From contig CAVQSI010000003.1 in the NCBI GenBank assembly GCA_963715825.1, positions 1 through 64,000 on the forward strand: a DNA stretch of 64,000 nucleotides. Direction: 5' to 3'. The notes below the pieces were generated by a model, which made no database searches, was not told the DNA's origin, and saw only the letters and a program-made list of their open reading frames with translations. Both the position numbers and the translations under genes were made by a program. Below, piece by piece: positions 53,884 to 62,220 of this stretch. The DNA is from Sva-07 sp963715825 (GTDB lineage: Bacteria; Actinomycetota; Acidimicrobiia; Acidimicrobiales; Ilumatobacteraceae). Numbering within the stretch: the first letter of the stretch is position 1; the number at the start of each line of letters is the position of its first letter.

Positions 53884-54788
53884 CAGCCGAACCGCCCGGT
53901 CACGTAGTCGATCGTCGACTGCTGCTTCGGGTTCGAGAACATCACATCGGTGTCGTCCATCTCGACGACGTAGCCGGGCTGGCCGGTGCCGTCGATCGTG
54001 AAGAACGCCGTGCGCTGCGAGACCCGTGCGGCCTGCTGCATGTTGTGGGTGACGATCACGATCGTGTACGTCGACTTGAGCTCGTTCATCAGCTGTTCGA
54101 TCGCCAGCGTCGAGATCGGGTCGAGCGCGGAACACGGCTCGTCCATCAGCAGGATCTCGGGCTCGACGGCGATCGCTCGGGCGATGCAGAGGCGCTGCTG
54201 CTGGCCACCGGACAGCCCGGATCCCGGCTTGTCGAGACGGTCCTTGACCTCGTCCCACAGGTTTGCGCCGCGCAGCGACTTCTCGATGAGTTCGTCGGCC
54301 TCTCCCTTGGCGAAGCGCTTGCTGTTGAGACGTTTGCCCGCAAGCACGTTGTCGGCGATCGACATCGTCGGGAACGGGTTCGGGCGCTGGAAGACCATGC
54401 CGACCTTGCGGCGCACCGCCACCGGGTCGACGCCCGGGCCGTAGAGGTCCTCGCCGTCGACGTAGACCGAACCCTCGACGCGGGCACCGTCGATCACCTC
54501 GTGCATGCGGTTGAGCGAGCGGATGAACGTCGACTTGCCGCAGCCGGACGGTCCGATCAGCGCGGTGACCGAGCGTGGCTCGATCACCATGTTGACGTCC
54601 TTCACCGCCAGGAACGCGCTGTAGTAGATGTTCAGGTGCTCGACCACGATCCGGTTGTCCGGTCCGGTCGGCAACTCGTTCGGCCTCGACGCGACGGCGG
54701 TGTCGGTGGGCGTGTCGAGTCGATCGGTCATGTCGGAGAATTCCTCACCGGTGGTACGGATGGTGGCGTGCTGATCGGACATGGTCAT
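53883..54788 (-). CDS. pstB: Phosphate ABC transporter ATP-binding protein
   Basis: This is the ATPase of the high-affinity phosphate importer (301 residues). It has Walker A GPSGCGKSTFIRSLNRM, Q-loop VFQRPNPFP, signature SGGQQQRLCIARAI, Walker B ILLMDEPCSALDP and the switch His in VIVTHNM. The typical PstB phrase STFIRSLNRMHE is present. An N-terminal extension of about 40 residues precedes the core. ATG 54788 overlaps the pstA stop (ATGA); an internal ATG at 54782 is in frame. Confidence 0.96.
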   Translation of the reverse strand: MTMSDQHATIRTTGEEFSDMTDRLDTPTDTAVASRPNELPTGPDNRIVVEHLNIYYSAFLAVKDVNMVIEPRSVTALIGPSGCGKSTFIRSLNRMHEVIDGARVEGSVYVDGEDLYGPGVDPVAVRRKVGMVFQRPNPFPTMSIADNVLAGKRLNSKRFAKGEADELIEKSLRGANLWDEVKDRLDKPGSGLSGGQQQRLCIARAIAVEPEILLMDEPCSALDPISTLAIEQLMNELKSTYTIVIVTHNMQQAARVSQRTAFFTIDGTGQPGYVVEMDDTDVMFSNPKQQSTIDYVTGRFG

Positions 54789-55861
54789 TTCAGACCCTTC
54801 GGCTTGAGTGCAGTGGACAGGATACGAGCCAGCGAGAACAGCACGCCCACGATGATCATCAGCGTGAGCGCGGCGGTCCACGCACGGTCCTGGCCGGCTT
54901 CGGGCGGCAGGCCCGGCTGTACGTACTGGTAGTAGGTGAACACCGGCAGTGTGGTCATCCGTCCGTCGAACGGGTTCCAGTTGACGCCCTGTGCGAGCCC
55001 GACGGTCACCAGCAGCGGTGCGGTCTCACCGATCACTCGGGCGATCGCGAGGACGATGCCGGTGATGATGCCGGCGATCGCCGTGGGGAGCACCACCTTG
55101 ACGATCGTCTTCCACTTCGGCACGCCGAGGGCATAGGAGGCTTCGCGGAGCTCGTCGGGTACGAGCCGCAGCATCTCCTCGGCGGAACGCACGACGACGG
55201 GGGTCATCAGCACCGTCAGCGCCACGGCGCCAGCGATGCCGGAGCGTGTTCCAGGGCCGAAGAGCAGCTCGAACAGCGAATACGCGAACAGCCCGGCGAC
55301 GATCGAGGGGATGCCGGTCATCACGTCGACCATCGACTGGATCGCCTTGGCGAGCTTGGTGCCGTGGCCGTACTCGGCGAGGTAGATCGCCGTGAACAGT
55401 CCGAAGGGCACCGACATCAACGTGGCGAGCCCGGTGACGATGAGCGTGCCGATGATGGCGTGGTAGATGCCGCCGCCCTCGCCGACCACCCCGCGCATCG
55501 TCTCGGTGAAGAACTCGACGTCGAGGCGGTTGAACCCGCGCTCGATCACGGTCCACACCAGCGACACCAGCGGCATGGAGACGACCAGGAAGCAGCTGGT
55601 GACGACCGCCAGCATCAGACGGTCGATCGCCTGACGACGCCCCTCGACGACACGGGAGACGACGTAGATGCCGACGCAGTAGGCGAACAGGGTCACGATG
55701 ATCCAGCGGGCCCAGTTCGCTGAACCCTCGGGCAGCCACGAGAGGGCACCGAGCACGATCGCGACGACGATGACCGCGACGTGACGGGGCCGACCGAGAC
55801 GACCGGCGGTGATCGACGACTCGTGATCGGTCCGGGCGGGACGCTCGTCGGTGACGGTCAT
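54785..55861 (-). CDS. pstA: Phosphate ABC transporter permease PstA
   Basis: This is a 358-residue membrane subunit. An N-terminal part adds two extra helices (VAVIVVAIVLGALSWLP and WIIVTLFAYCVGIYVVS), and the six-helix permease core follows. The binding-protein-dependent transport signature (EASYALGVPKWKTIVKVVLPTA) contacts PstB. GIPSIVAGLFAYSLF is the PstA-specific helix pair. It ends FSLARILSTALKPKG. It overlaps both neighbours by four bases, consistent with a tightly coupled operon. Confidence 0.95.
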   Translation of the reverse strand: MTVTDERPARTDHESSITAGRLGRPRHVAVIVVAIVLGALSWLPEGSANWARWIIVTLFAYCVGIYVVSRVVEGRRQAIDRLMLAVVTSCFLVVSMPLVSLVWTVIERGFNRLDVEFFTETMRGVVGEGGGIYHAIIGTLIVTGLATLMSVPFGLFTAIYLAEYGHGTKLAKAIQSMVDVMTGIPSIVAGLFAYSLFELLFGPGTRSGIAGAVALTVLMTPVVVRSAEEMLRLVPDELREASYALGVPKWKTIVKVVLPTAIAGIITGIVLAIARVIGETAPLLVTVGLAQGVNWNPFDGRMTTLPVFTYYQYVQPGLPPEAGQDRAWTAALTLMIIVGVLFSLARILSTALKPKGLK

Positions 55862-56820
55862 CCTGCCGCTCCCGAGAATCCGGCGCTGGCCACCTTGCGG
55901 GCGAGCGCATTGACGAGGAACGTGATGGCGAACAGCACCAGTCCGGTGGCGATCAGCCGGTTCACCTCGAGGCCGGAGGACTCCGGAAACTTGAGTGCGA
56001 TGTTCGAGGCGATCGTGTTCGGGTTCTGATTGCTGATGATGTTGAACGTGTAGAGATCGGCGGGCGACAGGATGATCGCCACGGCCATCGTCTCGCCGAG
56101 CGCACGACCGAGGCCGAGCATCGCACCGCTGATCACGCCCGAGCGACCGTACGGGATGACCGCTTGGCGGATCATCTCCCACTTCGTCGCGCCCAGGGCG
56201 AGCGACGCCTCCTCGTGCAGGCGGGGCGTCTGGAGGAAGACCTCACGGGAGATTGCCGTGATGATCGGCAGGATCATCACGGCGAGCACGACCGCAGCGG
56301 TCATCATCGTGCGGCCGCTCGTGGAGGCCGGCCCGGCGAAGAAGGGAAGGAATCCGAGGTTGTCCTCGAGCCAGGGATAGACACTGCGGGCCAGGATCGG
56401 CGCCAACACCGCGATGCCCCAGATGCCGAAGACGACCGACGGGATCGCAGCGAGCAGATCGACGAAGTAGCCGAACGTGACCGCGAGGCGCTTCGGCGCA
56501 TAGTGACTGATGAACAGCGCAACCGCGACGGCCATCGGCAGTGCGATCAGCAGCGCCAGGAACGCTGCCCAGATCGTGCCGAACAGCAGTGGTCCGACGT
56601 ACTGCAGGAAGTTGTCGTCGCCATCGAACTCGGACGTGTCGGCACCGAGCGCCGGCCAGGCCTCGGTGATGAGGAACAGCGCCACCGCGGCGAGCGTGAC
56701 GAGGATCAAGACGCCGGCGCCCAACGACAGGCCACCGAAGATACGGTCGCCGAGCTTGCTGGTCTGCTCGGTCGGCGAGGAAGTCGGTCCTGTACCGGGC
56801 GGCGTTTCGGTGATGGTCAC
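55858..56820 (-). CDS. pstC: Phosphate ABC transporter permease PstC
   Basis: This is a 320-residue membrane subunit with six helices and the EAA-type loop EEASLALGATKWEMIRQAVIPYG. Family phrases include AIPSVVFGIWGIAVLAP and GLGRALGETMAVAIILS. GTG 56820 is the best start; an upstream extension to 56853 is open but adds an Arg-rich stretch. It forms the translocation pore with PstA. A strong hairpin separates it from pstS. Confidence 0.95.
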   Translation of the reverse strand: MTITETPPGTGPTSSPTEQTSKLGDRIFGGLSLGAGVLILVTLAAVALFLITEAWPALGADTSEFDGDDNFLQYVGPLLFGTIWAAFLALLIALPMAVAVALFISHYAPKRLAVTFGYFVDLLAAIPSVVFGIWGIAVLAPILARSVYPWLEDNLGFLPFFAGPASTSGRTMMTAAVVLAVMILPIITAISREVFLQTPRLHEEASLALGATKWEMIRQAVIPYGRSGVISGAMLGLGRALGETMAVAIILSPADLYTFNIISNQNPNTIASNIALKFPESSGLEVNRLIATGLVLFAITFLVNALARKVASAGFSGAAG

Positions 56821-56890
56821 AGTGGAGAGCCTCCGCCGTGCTCCGGGCTGCACGGATGTTGAAGGGACGTCGAGGGGCGGGCAGATGACC

Positions 56891-56924
56891 CGGGTCCGGG
56901 CCCACCGTAGTGGACCCGGACCCG
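56891..56924 (-). terminator. 15-bp stem hairpin in the pstS-pstC gap
   Basis: A 15-base stem with one mismatch (56891-56905 with 56910-56924) closes a four-base loop just after pstS. There is no U tract. Placed between the binding-protein gene and the permease gene, it probably protects the pstS mRNA 3' end or partly terminates, so that PstS is made in excess over the membrane subunits. Confidence 0.6.
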
Positions 56925-56989
56925 TGCCTGTTCAGGCGGTCATCTCGGGGGGAAGGGTGTCGGCGCACCGTTGCGGTGCACCGACGGGA

Positions 56990-58177
56990 TCAGGATGCGA
57001 CCGAGATCTGGTCGATCGAGTTCTGGATATCGGCCTGGACCTCCGGCGAGATCGGGGCCGAGCCGGCCGACTCGGCCGACGCTGCCTGCCCCTCGTCGGA
57101 ACCGACGTAGGTCATGAACGCCTTGACCAGATCGACCGTCTCCTGGCTGTCGTACTGCAGACAGACGATGTGGTACGACACCAGGGCGATCGGGTAGGTG
57201 TCGGCGGTGTCGGGCGTGCGGTTGACCTCGATGGCGAAGTCGAACTCGCTCTGACCACCGGTGCGCTCGGACGAGTCGACGATACGACCCGCCGCTTCGG
57301 GCGAGAACTCGACGAACTCGCCGGCGACACCGACCGCAGCGGCGGGCAGATCACCGATCTGGCTGGCGTCGGCGTAGCCGATCGAGCCTTCACCGGCGCC
57401 GACGGCGGCGACGACGCCGCTGGTCTGCGGAGCTCCTTCGCCCCCACCCGGGCCTTCGTCCCAGATCTCCAGCGCACCGAAGGTCCACACGTCGGGCGCT
57501 GCCTGCGCCATGTAGTCGGTGAAGTTCTCGGTGGTGCCGGACTCGTCGGAGCGGTGCACCGGGTTGATCGTGGTGTCGGGCAAGTCGAGGTCCGGGTTGT
57601 CAGCAGCGATCAGCGGATCGTTCCAGACCGTGATCTCGTTGGCGAAGATCCCGGCGATCACCTCCGGGCTGAGGTTGAGCGTCTCGCCCTCGAGCGACGG
57701 CAGGTTGTAGGGCAGCGCGATCGGCGAGATGTAGTGCGGCAGGTTGATCGCACCCTGGTCGCCGGCGCATCGCTCGATCGACTGCTGGTACTCCTCCTCG
57801 TCCAGCGCCGCATCGGAGCCGGCGAAGTCCGAGCCGCCCGACAGGAACGTCTCTCGACCGCCGCCCGAACCGATCGGGTCGTACTCGACGGTGGAGTCCG
57901 GGTTGAGGGCCTGGAACCCGGCCTGCCAGCCCTGCATGGCGGCAGCCTGCGACGAGGCGCCGGCGCCGACGAGCGTGCCGGAGACCTCGGCCATGTCGGA
58001 GCCACCGTCGGTGGTCTCGGTCATGTCGTCGGTGGTCTCGGTCATGTCGTCGGTGGTCGCCGACGTCTCTGCCGGGGCCGACGTCTCGTCAGTCGTGTCG
58101 TCGTCGCTGCCGCAGGCGGCGGCGACGAGGGTCAGTGCGAGGGCACCAGCAAAGATGCGGCGCTTGGGAGTGTTCAC
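56990..58177 (-). CDS. pstS: Phosphate-binding lipoprotein PstS
   Basis: This is the extracellular phosphate-binding subunit of the Pst importer (395 residues). GTG 58177, preceded by GGAG eight bases away, starts a signal peptide with a lipobox (LVAAAC, then GSDDD); an ATG at 58213 is in frame but less favoured. A linker of repeated TDDMTET units follows. The domain has LVGAGASSQAAAMQGW, GSGGGRETFLSGGSDFAGSD, VHRSDESGTTENFTDYM and IGYADASQIGD, the Ser/Arg/Asp/Thr phosphate cradle of PstS. It is transcribed from a PHO-box promoter and is first in the pst operon. Confidence 0.95.
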   Translation of the reverse strand: MNTPKRRIFAGALALTLVAAACGSDDDTTDETSAPAETSATTDDMTETTDDMTETTDGGSDMAEVSGTLVGAGASSQAAAMQGWQAGFQALNPDSTVEYDPIGSGGGRETFLSGGSDFAGSDAALDEEEYQQSIERCAGDQGAINLPHYISPIALPYNLPSLEGETLNLSPEVIAGIFANEITVWNDPLIAADNPDLDLPDTTINPVHRSDESGTTENFTDYMAQAAPDVWTFGALEIWDEGPGGGEGAPQTSGVVAAVGAGEGSIGYADASQIGDLPAAAVGVAGEFVEFSPEAAGRIVDSSERTGGQSEFDFAIEVNRTPDTADTYPIALVSYHIVCLQYDSQETVDLVKAFMTYVGSDEGQAASAESAGSAPISPEVQADIQNSIDQISVAS

Positions 58178-58256
58178 GCTTCCAACTCCGTTCGGGGGTG
58201 GTTGATTGGTCATGTGGTGTTCACGTTGCAGCCGACATCCGGCGGCAACGGCGGGC

Positions 58257-58311
58257 ACCGTAGACACCTCAGGTGAACCCCAACCCGGTTTCAGGTGAAC
58301 GAGAGATGAAC
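58257..58311 (-). promoter_or_regulatory. PHO box and -10 element of the pst operon
   Basis: Read on the minus strand, four 11-base units run without gap: GTTCATCTCTC (58301-58311), GTTCACCTGAA (58290-58300), a diverged unit ACCGGGTTGGG (58279-58289) and GTTCACCTGAG (58268-58278). This 11-bp direct-repeat pattern is the actinobacterial PhoP/RegX3 binding site. A TACGGT -10 candidate follows at 58257-58262, so the box replaces the -35. The leader before the GTG at 58177 is about 70 bases. Confidence 0.85.
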
Positions 58312-58348
58312 AGCTGCTGTCGCTCCGACCAACTCTGGCCGGCGCCGC

Positions 58349-60433
58349 TCAAGCGCGGCCGGCAAGCTGCTGCTGCACCATCCAGCGGTACATCCGCTCC
58401 TGGCTGTGCGGCTCGAACGCATTCGTCGGGCCGATGCGCTCCCACGTGTCGTCGGGTTGCAGTTCCCACGCCACGATGTCGTCGGCCAGTGCGAAGTCGA
58501 GCGCCTGGTCGAGCGCGGCGGTGTGGCGCGGATGCTCGATCGGCACCATCACCTCGACACGACGGTTCAGGTTGCGCGGCATCAGGTCGGCCGAACCGAT
58601 GAGGTACACCGCATCGGAGGTCGCCATGGGCAGACGGTCACCGTGGACGATGTTGCCGTGAGCGAACCGGTAGATGCGGCTGTGTTCGAGGTAGCGCCCG
58701 AGGATGCTGCGCACACGGATCGTCTCCGACAGCCCCGGCACCCCGGCGCGCAGGCAGCAGATGCCGCGCACGATCAGGTCGATGCGCGTGCCGGCCGCGC
58801 TGGCGGCATACAGCGTTTCGATGAGTTCGTCGTCGGCGATCGAGTTGCACTTCAACACGATGTGGCCATCGGCGCCGAACGACGCCTCGTGCTCGATCAG
58901 GTCGACGAGCTGACGCCGGAGGTCGCGAGGGGCCACGAGCAGGTTGCGGTAGTCCTCCGAGCGGCTGTAGCCGGTGAGGTGGTTGAACAACTGGGTCGCG
59001 TCGTCGCCGATGTCGGGTGAGCAGGTGAGCACCCCGATGTCCTCGTAGATCTTCGCCGTCTTCGCGTTGTAGTTGCCGGTGCCGATGTGGACGTACCGAC
59101 GCAGCTGGTCGCCGTCGTCGCGCACGACGAGCGCCACCTTGCTGTGCGTCTTCAGCCCGACCATGCCGTACACGACATGCACGCCGGCGCGTTCGAGCTG
59201 ACGCGCCCACTGCACGTTGTTCGCCTCGTCGAACCGGGCCTTGAGTTCGACGAGTACCGCGACCTGCACGCCGCGTTCGGCGGCGCGGATCAGGCTGCGG
59301 ATGATCGCGCTGTCGCCGCCGGCGCGGTAGAGCGTCATCTTGATCGACTGCACCTTCGGGTCGAACGCCGCCTGGGAGATGAACGCCTCGACGCTGGTCG
59401 AGAAGCTCTCGTACGGGTGGTGGACCATCACCGCTCGATGTCGCATCACGTCGAAGATCGGACGGTCGGTCTCCTCGGCGGCGAGGATGCGCCCTGCGGT
59501 GACCGGCGGCCACGGCTCGTCCTTGAGGTCGGGCCGCTCGAGGTCGAGCAGCTGCCACAGGAAGCTCAAGTCGAGCGGCGCTCGATGGAACGTGACGTCG
59601 TCCATCGTCAGTTCGAGCTCGCGGACGAGCAGCTCGAGGACCTCGGCACCGATGTCGTGGGACACTTCGAGACGCACGGCCTTGTTGAAACGTCGGCGGC
59701 GCAGCTCCATCTCGACGGCTTCGAGGAGGTCGTCGGCTTCCTCTTCTTCCAAGGTGAGGTCGGCGTTCCGGCTCACCCGGAACGGCGCCCAGTCCTCGAC
59801 GACCATGCCGACGAAGAGCCGGTCGAGCTTCGCTGCGATCAGCTGCTCGACGGGGAGATAGCGGCCAGGGGCGACGGGAACCAGCCGCGGGAAGAGCTTG
59901 GGGACCTTCAGCCGCGCAAAGCGCCGATCGCCGGTCTCGGGGTCGGCGACGTTGACCGCGAGCGAGAGCGCGAGATCCGAGATGTACGGGAACGGATGGC
60001 CTGGATCGACCGCCAGCGGGGTCAGTACGGGGAAGACCCGTTCGTCGAACCAGTCGTCGAGCTCGACGCGCTCGTCGTCGGTGACGTCGGTCCAGGCAAT
60101 GATGTCGATGCCCGCCGCCTGGAGTTCCGGCACGAGTCGGTCGACGAAGGTGCCGTCAGCCCGGTCGACGAACTCGAGCACGCTGTGACCGATCTCGGCC
60201 AGGGTCTGCGCCGGGGTCCGGCCGTCAGGTGATGGCCGGTCGATCCCCGCGATGATCTGGTCCTTGAGGGCGGCGACACGCACCTGGAAGAACTCGTCGA
60301 GGTTGGTTGCCGCGATGGCGCAGAACTTGGCTCGCTCCAGCAGCGGGATCCCCGACTCGTTCGCGAGATCGAGCACACGATCGTTGAACCGCATCCAGCT
60401 GAGTTCTCGGTTCAGGAACCGATCGTCGGTCAT
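58349..60433 (-). CDS. ppk1: Polyphosphate kinase 1
   Basis: It makes polyphosphate from ATP through a phospho-His intermediate. The 694-residue protein has the N domain start FLNRELSWMRFNDRVLDLA, LYRAGGDSAIIRSLIRAA, and the catalytic His430 in KTHSKVALVV (E. coli H435). His584 in EHSRIYRFA corresponds to H592. It ends normally. It lies upstream of pstS on the same strand. The PHO box between them serves pstS; ppk1 itself shows no box. Whether readthrough links the two is unknown. Confidence 0.95.
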   Translation of the reverse strand: MTDDRFLNRELSWMRFNDRVLDLANESGIPLLERAKFCAIAATNLDEFFQVRVAALKDQIIAGIDRPSPDGRTPAQTLAEIGHSVLEFVDRADGTFVDRLVPELQAAGIDIIAWTDVTDDERVELDDWFDERVFPVLTPLAVDPGHPFPYISDLALSLAVNVADPETGDRRFARLKVPKLFPRLVPVAPGRYLPVEQLIAAKLDRLFVGMVVEDWAPFRVSRNADLTLEEEEADDLLEAVEMELRRRRFNKAVRLEVSHDIGAEVLELLVRELELTMDDVTFHRAPLDLSFLWQLLDLERPDLKDEPWPPVTAGRILAAEETDRPIFDVMRHRAVMVHHPYESFSTSVEAFISQAAFDPKVQSIKMTLYRAGGDSAIIRSLIRAAERGVQVAVLVELKARFDEANNVQWARQLERAGVHVVYGMVGLKTHSKVALVVRDDGDQLRRYVHIGTGNYNAKTAKIYEDIGVLTCSPDIGDDATQLFNHLTGYSRSEDYRNLLVAPRDLRRQLVDLIEHEASFGADGHIVLKCNSIADDELIETLYAASAAGTRIDLIVRGICCLRAGVPGLSETIRVRSILGRYLEHSRIYRFAHGNIVHGDRLPMATSDAVYLIGSADLMPRNLNRRVEVMVPIEHPRHTAALDQALDFALADDIVAWELQPDDTWERIGPTNAFEPHSQERMYRWMVQQQLAGRA

Positions 60434-60482
60434 CGCAGCGGTCCCGTCGTCGAATCGGCCGGTCCGGCGTCGGCCAGCGAGG

Positions 60483-60749
60483 TCAGGCGTCGTCCTCGGC
60501 GTAGCCGAGGTCCCACTCGATGGTGATCAGTTCGCGCTCGGCGTCACGCACGATGCGCTCGCGATTGCGGCGGAACTGCGGGTCGTCGCGGGGCAGCAGG
60601 ACCAGGCGGGCCAGGACCCGGGCACGGAACTCGTCGAGTGTCTGGCGGTCGCCCCAGTCGCCGTAGACCTCCCAGTGGGGCGCCACGGGACCGTGATACA
60701 CGATTCGGGCGTGGGCCCGCGGGGCCTGGGTCTCGGCGAGGTCGGTCAT
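60483..60749 (-). CDS. Small conserved-looking protein of unknown function
   Basis: This is an 88-residue soluble protein without a signal or membrane helix. It is rich in Arg and Asp and contains IVYHGPVAPHWEVYGDWGDR and a helical LLPRDDPQFRRNRERIVRDAE. I do not recognise a family. It ends 50 bases before ppk1 on the same strand and may be cotranscribed with it, which suggests a link to polyphosphate or phosphate (inference). ATG 60749 is the start. The 251 bases to the next plus-strand gene hold a TTACGG direct repeat at 11-bp spacing (60812 and 60823). Confidence 0.65.
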   Translation of the reverse strand: MTDLAETQAPRAHARIVYHGPVAPHWEVYGDWGDRQTLDEFRARVLARLVLLPRDDPQFRRNRERIVRDAERELITIEWDLGYAEDDA

Positions 60750-61000
60750 GACCGCCGACTCTATCGGCCGCAGCGTCGTCCGATCACCCGACGGAAAACC
60801 TCGCTTTTACATTACGGATGTGTTACGGTTTGACGCCAACAACGCAACGAAGCGTCCCAACGTCCTCTTACCTCCGACGTCCAGACTGGCGGTGCAGACC
60901 GAGACGGGTCCCCGACGAGATTCTGGGAACCGAACCGACGTGCCGAGCGTCGAAACCACAGCATTCTCCACACGCACCACCTCCCGCAGGAAGGGTCATC

Positions 61001-61306
61001 ATGGCCAAGTTCACCAGCCGCTCCAAGCAGATCCCGATCGAGACGGCGCACGTTCCGCACGATCCCGATTCGGCAACCGCCTGGATGGCCGACGGCAACT
61101 GCCGTCTGCACCCGCCGGCCACGTTCTTCCCGAGCGACGGCGTGGGCGTCGACCGCGCCCGCAAGATCTGCAAGGACTGCCCCGTCATCTCGACCTGTCT
61201 CGAGTTCGCGCTCGAGGAACGCATCGACCACGGGGTCTGGGGTGGCTGCAGCGAACGCGAACGCCGCCGGATCCTCAAGCGCCGCCGGGTCGAAGCAACC
61301 GTCTGA
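61001..61306 (+). CDS. WhiB-family iron-sulfur regulator
   Basis: This is a 101-residue Wbl protein that holds a [4Fe-4S] cluster and usually works with the primary sigma factor. Cluster ligands are Cys34, Cys57, Cys60 and Cys66 (NCRLHPP, ICKDCPV, STCLEF). The GVWGG turn and basic tail SERERRRILKRRR follow. A ribosome binding site (AGGAAGG) precedes the ATG. The long leader from about 60830 suggests a regulated 5' region. A second whiB gene lies 450 bases away on the other strand. It resembles WhiB1/WhiB2-type developmental regulators; subtype not assigned. Confidence 0.93.
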   Translation: MAKFTSRSKQIPIETAHVPHDPDSATAWMADGNCRLHPPATFFPSDGVGVDRARKICKDCPVISTCLEFALEERIDHGVWGGCSERERRRILKRRRVEATV

Positions 61307-61332
61307 CCCACCCGCACGCGTCGGCGACCGTC

Positions 61333-61437
61333 GCGATGAGCCACGGGGGCGCCATCAGCACCGTTGGCTCATCGCCGGAAGGCGTCCGTCGCTCGCGATG
61401 AGCGAAGGGTGCCGTCGCTGGACCGCTCGCTCATCGC
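61333..61437. repeat. Paired 43-bp palindromes, family B element 2
   Basis: Palindromes at 61333-61375 (10-base arms, GCGATGAGCC / GGCTCATCGC) and 61395-61437 (13-base arms when flanking bases are included) are each 43 bases and 62 bp apart, the same geometry as at 41865-41969. The sequence outside the arms differs between the two loci while the arms and spacing are kept. The element lies between the convergent whiB and tatA genes. Confidence 0.85.
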
Positions 61438-61486
61438 GACGCGTCGCCGACGCGTGAACGTGGCTGCCAACGAGGGTTCGGCGGGA

Positions 61487-61678
61487 TTACTTGGCGTCGT
61501 CGGACCCCGATGTCGAGGTCGTCGAGCTCGTATCGGCGGGCTTGTCGGCGTCAGCCATCCCGTCTTTGAACTCTTTTTGCGCCTTGCCGAGATTCTTCGC
61601 GAGCTTCGGCAGCTGTGAGCCACCGAAGAGGACGAGAACCACGACCAGGATGATGATCAGTTCGGGGCCACCAGGCAT
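61487..61678 (-). CDS. tatA: Twin-arginine translocase TatA/E subunit
   Basis: This is a 63-residue membrane protein of the twin-arginine export system. The N-terminal helix ELIIILVVVLVLFGGSQLP is followed by the amphipathic helix KLAKNLGKAQKEFKDGM, with the FGG hinge and Pro that define TatA. The acidic Ser/Thr tail is typical. TatC is not in the window. It follows the second whiB gene on the same strand with an 80-base gap. Confidence 0.93.
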   Translation of the reverse strand: MPGGPELIIILVVVLVLFGGSQLPKLAKNLGKAQKEFKDGMADADKPADTSSTTSTSGSDDAK

Positions 61679-61758
61679 GTCGGAGAGGTTACCCCATCAC
61701 CGGGCACGTGTGCGGCGCGGTCGACCAGGAATACCGGCGAGCACGAGCGGCGACCGAC

Positions 61759-62058
61759 TCAGGCGGTGATGGTGCTGCGGGCGGCCTGTGCCCGCTGACG
61801 GCGAATGCGCCGACGTTCCCGTTCCGACAATCCGCCCCAGATGCCGAACTTCTCGCCGTTCTGCAGCGCGAACTCGAGACAGTCGTGGCGAACCTCGCAG
61901 CCACGACACACTTCCTTGGCCTCACGGGTCGAGGCGCCGCGCTCGGGGAAGAACAGGTCGGGATCGACCCCCAGGCAGTTCGCGTAGTCGTGCCAGTCGG
62001 GGTCGGGCTCGACGGGAACGGCGCTGACCGTGATGCTGGATGTGGTGATGAACTGCAT
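61759..62058 (-). CDS. WhiB-family iron-sulfur regulator (second copy)
   Basis: This is a 99-residue Wbl protein. The four Cys are in YANCLGVDP, EVCRGCEVRHDCLEF, followed by FGIWGGLSERERRRIRRQRAQ. The N-terminal 20 residues differ from the other WhiB. The ATG at 62058 has an AGGGAG site upstream. The 162-base gap to the VWA gene is AT-richer than the surroundings and holds GTAATTAC (62135-62142) and TTGCGA (62173-62178 reversed), candidate promoter pieces. The CRGCEV context resembles WhiB2/WhmD-like cell-division regulators, but the subtype is not firm. Confidence 0.93.
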   Translation of the reverse strand: MQFITTSSITVSAVPVEPDPDWHDYANCLGVDPDLFFPERGASTREAKEVCRGCEVRHDCLEFALQNGEKFGIWGGLSERERRRIRRQRAQAARSTITA

Positions 62059-62220
62059 GTGGAGAATCTCCCTGCGGGCCCGAAGGCATCGAATGTGTCC
62101 GCAATCACTCGCCCCCAAACGACTGATCGACAGCGGCGTAATTACAGTGGCGTCATTCTGCCATAGCACACGCAGATTTCGCAAGGGCGGATTTCCAACG
62201 AATCGCGCGGTACGCGCGAA

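Noticed and set aside
62059..62184. N-terminal extension of the second WhiB protein back to 62184
   Set aside because: The added residues do not resemble WhiB, whereas ATG 62058 has a good ribosome binding site and gives the normal length.
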